Positions 5,549 to 8,661 of a DNA stretch of 8,661 bases are shown in pieces (the first letter of the stretch is position 1; the number at the start of each line of letters is the position of its first letter). Origin of the DNA: Phycisphaerae bacterium (lineage in GTDB: Bacteria; Planctomycetota; Phycisphaerae; Tepidisphaerales; Tepidisphaeraceae). The stretch is taken from the NCBI GenBank assembly GCA_014380825.1, contig JACMJD010000727.1, positions 1 to 8,661 of the forward strand. The letters run 5' to 3'. The notes below the pieces were generated by a model. It searched no databases and was not told the origin of the DNA. It worked only from the letters and a program-made list of their open reading frames with translations. The translations under genes and the position numbers were made by a program.

Positions 5549-7390
5549 ATGCGTTCACGGAAAATCATCGCTTCGCTGTTCTGCGCCTCGGGCGTATTCG
5601 GTGCAGCTCAAGCGTTCGGGCAAGGTCAGCCGGTACAGATCAACGACGCGTTGTACGGGCTGAACCGGAATAATCCGACGGAAACGTTGCAGCATCTCCG
5701 GAGTGATCCGCCCAATTCCGCCACCGCGGTGAAACTCGGTACGGCGTGGAATGCGGGAAGCATTCAGTCGGTACAGTTCGACAACTACGATGGCTTCCGC
5801 CATGCGTGGGACGGCAACGCGATGGGCATGGATTTCGGCAGTGTCGCCAACGGCGCGCGAATCTTTACCCTCCAGACGCGAATCGCACCGGCCGCCGCGA
5901 ATCCGCAGGCGACAAGTGCTCTGTTCGACTTCCCGACCTACAACACGGCGAATCCTGGTGCCCCGCTGACCGTCGGGCGCGGCGCTGGATTGTCGGTGAG
6001 CCCGGCCAACAATCGCATCACCTTCACCGGCGTGGATGGGACGTTAAACGGCCTGATCTACGTGCTGGACTACAACGCCGGCGCCACGCCCGGCACCGGC
6101 GCCGGCGCTTCGGTCACCAACGGCCGACAGCTTACCGGCGTGGTTCAGTCCGGCTCGGCGAGCAACACCACCGCCACGGCCTGGCTGGATAATGACAACA
6201 TCCTGACTCTCCAACACCCCACCAACGGCGCTGGCAGCCCGAATGCGACGCTCAAGAAAGTGACGATCGCCGCGAACGGCTCCCTGAGCTCCACCGACGT
6301 CGGCACGGTGGCGCTCGGCGCGGGAACGGCTGCATTCAGCTCGCTGTCCTATGAGCCGAACGTTTCGCCTTACGTCTATCTGACAACCAGCCAGTTTTCC
6401 GGTTCGACGATCAACCACCTGAATATTCTTGATCCGAACAACAACTTCGCGTCGGTCGGCAGCTTTGATTACAGCACGTCGATGAACACCGCCCGCGAAA
6501 ACGCCTTCGACGCCAAGGGCAACCTATACATCGGCGAATTCGGAAACACCACCTCGACTCCGCTCGGCGGATCGATCGATCGGATCACCAAGGCGAACAT
6601 TCAAGCGAACCTCGCCAACAACAACTCGGCGAAGTGGTACATCCAAGATCAGGCTGCGGCGCTCAGCGCCCAGTTCAGCGGGCTGGACGTCGCCGGCGCG
6701 TTCCTCGATTACACGACCCCGGGCGTGACGGTGAACATGCGAACTAAGTCGGTCGCGGTGCCCTACTTCCCCGGCACCGTGAATGATCCGACGGCTGCCA
6801 TTCGCGCCCGCCTGCTCACCGGTCGCAACGGCGGCACGTGGGACGGCACGGGCTCGGCGATCGTCAGCTCCGATGCGGCCGCCGGCACTCCTCGCAATCG
6901 CGGTATCGGATATGTCCAGAATACCGACATCCTTCCGGGTGGCGTCGGCACGTGGGGCGGCCTAACCTTGGTCGCCGGCGATAGTGCCGTGCTGATGAAG
7001 TACACCTGGTACGGCGACACCGACCTGAACGGCATCGTCGACTTCGATGACTACAGCCGCATTGACAGCGGTTTCAACAACAACCGCACCGGCTGGTTCA
7101 ACGGCGACGTCGACTACAACAACATCGTCGACTTCGACGACTATTCACTGGTCGATCAAGCGTTCAACACGCAGACCGGCACGCTGCGTCGTGCGATGGC
7201 ATATCTGGACGGCAGCGATCGCAGCGACACCGGGATGGACGCGCCTTCGCTTCAGTTGGTGATGGAACATTTCGGTCAGTTCGGCGAACAATACGCCGCC
7301 GGATTCCTGGCCTCCGTTCCTGAACCCGCCAGCCTCGGCGCCTTGGGCTTGATCGCCGGCGTCACATTGGTTCGGCGTCGACGACGATAA
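5549..7390 (+). CDS. PEP-CTERM protein with probable beta-propeller and dockerin-like pair (gene D)
   Basis: 613 residues, tandem paralogue of gene C. The signal peptide is M-R-S-R-K-I-I plus a hydrophobic core, with likely cleavage at AQA|F (22/23). The ectodomain (about 25-420) shares landmarks with C in the same order: YDGFRHA, an L-S-V-S-P-A-N-N-R strand, Y-N-A-G-A-T-P-G-T-G-A-G-A, A-W-L-D-N-D-N, Y-E-P-N-V-S-P-Y-V-Y, FDYSTS and TPGVTVNMR. These suggest a beta-propeller. Binding partner or substrate is unknown. After the TGRNGGTWDG linker, Ca-loops lie at 490-501 and 520-531; the second again has Asn at loop position 6. VPEP is at 590-593, followed by a 15-residue hydrophobic helix and RRRRR. 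The last ~120 residues are far more alike between C and D than the ectodomains. It should act outside the cytoplasmic membrane after exosortase processing. A separate terminator follows. Confidence 0.9.
   Translation: MRSRKIIASLFCASGVFGAAQAFGQGQPVQINDALYGLNRNNPTETLQHLRSDPPNSATAVKLGTAWNAGSIQSVQFDNYDGFRHAWDGNAMGMDFGSVANGARIFTLQTRIAPAAANPQATSALFDFPTYNTANPGAPLTVGRGAGLSVSPANNRITFTGVDGTLNGLIYVLDYNAGATPGTGAGASVTNGRQLTGVVQSGSASNTTATAWLDNDNILTLQHPTNGAGSPNATLKKVTIAANGSLSSTDVGTVALGAGTAAFSSLSYEPNVSPYVYLTTSQFSGSTINHLNILDPNNNFASVGSFDYSTSMNTARENAFDAKGNLYIGEFGNTTSTPLGGSIDRITKANIQANLANNNSAKWYIQDQAAALSAQFSGLDVAGAFLDYTTPGVTVNMRTKSVAVPYFPGTVNDPTAAIRARLLTGRNGGTWDGTGSAIVSSDAAAGTPRNRGIGYVQNTDILPGGVGTWGGLTLVAGDSAVLMKYTWYGDTDLNGIVDFDDYSRIDSGFNNNRTGWFNGDVDYNNIVDFDDYSLVDQAFNTQTGTLRRAMAYLDGSDRSDTGMDAPSLQLVMEHFGQFGEQYAAGFLASVPEPASLGALGLIAGVTLVRRRRR
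6816..6849 (+). repeat. 34-nt exact repeat, copy 2 (gene D linker)
   Basis: Identical to 4859-4892 in gene C and encodes the same linker before the dockerin-like module. Confidence 0.85.
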
Positions 7391-7443
7391 GTTGCGGGAA
7401 GATGAGTTACGGAAGTAAGTTGCGAATCTGAAGACGCTCGCGC

Positions 7444-7469
7444 GAAGTTAGTGGCTAAAGTCTTCACGG
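7444..7469 (+). repeat. Conserved 3'-UTR block, copy after gene D
   Basis: Matches 5425-5450 at 24 of 26 bases. Here it is displaced from the stop codon by an extra 53 bases (7391-7443) that have no counterpart after gene C. Confidence 0.85.
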
Positions 7470-7497
7470 GGGCGATCCTGAAAAGAATCGCCCCCGT
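7466..7497 (+). terminator. GAAA-tetraloop terminator after gene D
   Basis: A 14-position stem (7466-7479 with 7484-7497) has one C-A mismatch at 7477/7486, five consecutive G-C pairs and a GAAA loop (7480-7483). TCTGTTTTA follows, so it looks like a good intrinsic terminator. Compared with the gene C hairpin, pair 7 changes from A-T to G-C and pair 14 from A-T to T-A, with pairing kept. Confidence 0.85.
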
Positions 7498-7601
7498 CTG
7501 TTTTACTTCGCAGCATCGATACTCCCTGATCCCTCCCCACGCCGGGTCAGAGCGGTACTCCGCGCCGGCCCGGATCTCTTCCTCCGAGTGGGCATTTCAT
7601 C

Positions 7602-7982
7602 ATGACTTTGAATGGAAACTTGCTCTCTGTATCATCCGCTCGCATGAGCGATCTGCAGATCACGTCGGAAGAGGTGGATGGGACTTTGGTGCTGCGCCTG
7701 GCGGGTGAGCCGGACATGATGTCCGGAGAGCCGTTGGAGGATCTCGTCAACAGCACGGTCGCGGCGAAGCCGTCGAAGGTCGTGCTCGATCTTAGCGGGC
7801 TGGAGTACATCTCCAGCCTGGTGGCCGGGAAAATGGTGGCGCTTCAAACCTTCCTCAAGCGCAACGGCGGCCGCGCGGTCATTGCTGGTCCGCCGCCGAT
7901 GGTCAAGACGGCGCTGGAGCGCATGCGCGTCGTGACGGTCATTCCGATCTTCGACACGATGGAGCAGGCGCTGGCGAGCTGA
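7602..7982 (+). CDS. STAS-domain protein (anti-sigma-factor antagonist-like)
   Basis: 126 residues if started at the ATG at 7602. A second in-frame ATG at 7644 gives 112 residues and a more usual N-terminus (M-S-D-L-Q-I-T). Neither has a strong ribosome site; GAGTGGG (7586-7592) slightly favours 7602. The STAS fold is visible: a VDGTLVLRLAGEPD strand pair (about 25-38), KVVLDLSGLEYI (59-70), the phosphosite region S71-S72-L73-V74-A75-G76, then a RAVIAGPPP strand (91-99) and a C-terminal helix. Family members such as SpoIIAA bind anti-sigma kinases and are switched by Ser phosphorylation. Here the usual D-S-S-G is replaced by S-S-L-V, so only the putative phospho-Ser (S72) is kept and the preceding Asp is lost. 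No kinase or phosphatase partner lies nearby. It is cytosolic, separated from gene D by a terminator, and probably unrelated in function to A-D. Confidence 0.85.
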   Translation: MTLNGNLLSVSSARMSDLQITSEEVDGTLVLRLAGEPDMMSGEPLEDLVNSTVAAKPSKVVLDLSGLEYISSLVAGKMVALQTFLKRNGGRAVIAGPPPMVKTALERMRVVTVIPIFDTMEQALAS

Positions 7983-8325
7983 TCGTTGTTTCGGCCGGTG
8001 ATTTATCTGCCGGGCACCAAGGTCAGCAAGGAACAGATCGCCCGGGCGCACGCCAAGGACGAACAGATCAGGCAGGGATTGATCTGCTGCATCAGCGCGG
8101 TTGAACCGTGCAGCAGTTTTGTGATCCGCAACCGGGAACATGAAAGAAAAACGCCGGCGATCCTCCCAGATCAGCCGCAAGCTGCGCATGCTCCGCGCCC
8201 ATGGCCTGCTGAGCAAACTGCCCAATACGCATCGTTATGTCGTCAGCGACAAAGGCCGCCGCGTGATCGCTGCCTTGATTGCGGTACGCCAGACCGACAT
8301 CAACAAACTCCCAAAAGCCGCGTGA
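7983..8325 (+). pseudogene. Internally deleted remnant of a winged-helix-ended hypothetical protein, possibly mobile-element related
   Basis: Two coding fragments in different frames lie back to back. The first (7986 to about 8140) reads YLPGTKVSKEQIARAHAKDE, then IRQGLICCISAVEPC and an FVIRNRE stretch. The second (about 8125-8325, ATG at 8140) reads KEKRRRSSQISRKLRMLRAH, then GLLSKLPNTHRY and VSDKGRRVIAAL, a winged-helix-like C-terminus. From memory, both resemble separate ends of one family of roughly 400-500-residue multicopy hypothetical proteins seen in planctomycetes and other bacteria, with the AVEPC part near the N-terminus and the RLLRAHGLI...THRY...GRR part at the C-terminus. The middle is missing, the frame shifts near 8130-8145, and the 5' end is cut close to the STAS stop. 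The alternative is that 8140-8325 is a small intact 61-residue DNA-binding protein; its ATG has no clear ribosome site. The family match needs a database search. Confidence 0.6.
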
Positions 8326-8661
8326 GAAAATCGTCGCGCAGTGAGAAGAAATTGGGAGCTAGCTGTGCATCGCATCAAAACACAAAATATGTTTTCTTGT
8401 ATGCGTTGGCGCACGGCCAGCAGGGCTTTTGACGGTCGCGCTGCGCGCCGGCGTCGCGCCTGGCGGCAGCGCGCGAGGTATATGGGAGTCGCGATTTTTT
8501 TCCGCCTCCTCAGCTCGGTGCGATCGGCATCGAGCGCTCATTGAAAAGTTGGTCGGAAAATGGCGCCCGGGAGTTTGTGAAATCGTCTGCGCGAACCCAA
8601 GAGCCAAAGGGGCACCGTGCATCGCTAGTGTCGGCCGGGCCGGGAGATCGGGAGGATCAGC
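8326..8661. other. Terminal region without a recognised gene
   Basis: No open frame here resembles a known family, and the short ones lack ribosome sites. It holds an AT-rich patch (8377-8395, AAAACA pairing with TGTTTT), a long GC hairpin (8437-8473) and a run of seven T (8495-8501). GGAGGA at 8651-8656 is a strong ribosome-binding sequence right at the window edge and may serve a gene starting just beyond it. Confidence 0.5.
8437..8473 (+). other. Long GC hairpin followed by a T-run
   Basis: 8437-8444 pairs with 8466-8473 (8 bp). After a single bulged G (8445), 8446-8451 pairs with 8460-8465 (6 bp, one G-T), leaving an 8-nt loop. A weaker CGCGA/TCGCG stem (8472-8476 with 8489-8493) shares two bases with it and sits directly before ATTTTTTT (8494-8501). 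This could be a terminator, or two competing structures. No flanking gene makes the role clear. Confidence 0.4.

Overview
The window looks like a piece of a high-GC bacterial chromosome, most likely from the phylum Planctomycetota and probably the Phycisphaerae/Tepidisphaera side of it. That placement is an inference. It rests on secreted proteins that carry an N-terminal signal peptide, a paired EF-hand (dockerin-like) segment and a C-terminal VPEP + hydrophobic helix + Arg-cluster tail (PEP-CTERM, the exosortase sorting signal). This combination is common in large planctomycete genomes. No rRNA, tRNA or CRISPR array was seen.

Layout. Positions 3-7390 hold four consecutive plus-strand genes for exosortase-targeted surface or secreted proteins, called A-D here. 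Gene A (3-515) is only the 3' end of a gene that starts outside the window. Gene B (860-3487) is a long Gly/Thr/Asn-rich beta-solenoid protein resembling the passenger part of autotransporters. Genes C (3667-5424) and D (5549-7390) are tandem paralogues with a probable beta-propeller ectodomain. All four end in the same C-terminal cassette: a KNKG-type linker, two 12-residue Ca-binding loops built on D-x-D-x-N-(G/N)-x-(V/I)-D-F-D-D, a variable spacer and the PEP-CTERM tail. A and B share one spacer type (LAGPG) and C and D another (DGSDRSD).

Transcription signals. A 13-bp GC-rich hairpin follows gene A. Genes C and D are each followed by a nearly identical 26-nt leader and a 14-position hairpin closed by a GAAA tetraloop. 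The two hairpins differ in sequence but keep pairing through compensatory changes. A perfect TATAAT sits upstream of gene C, and C and D share their ribosome-binding region. The genes therefore look like separately terminated units rather than one operon.

The right part (7391-8661) is different. It has a small STAS-domain protein (7602-7982) with a non-canonical phosphosite region, then an apparent gene remnant (7983-8325) in which an N-terminal piece and a winged-helix C-terminal piece of one family seem to be joined in different frames. The last ~335 bases have no convincing gene but contain a long GC hairpin and a T-tract.

How the genes may work together: A-D probably all enter the periplasm by Sec, are processed by an exosortase encoded elsewhere, and are displayed or released with a Ca-binding segment just before the sorting tail. 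No exosortase, glycosyltransferase or cohesin-like partner is present in the window.
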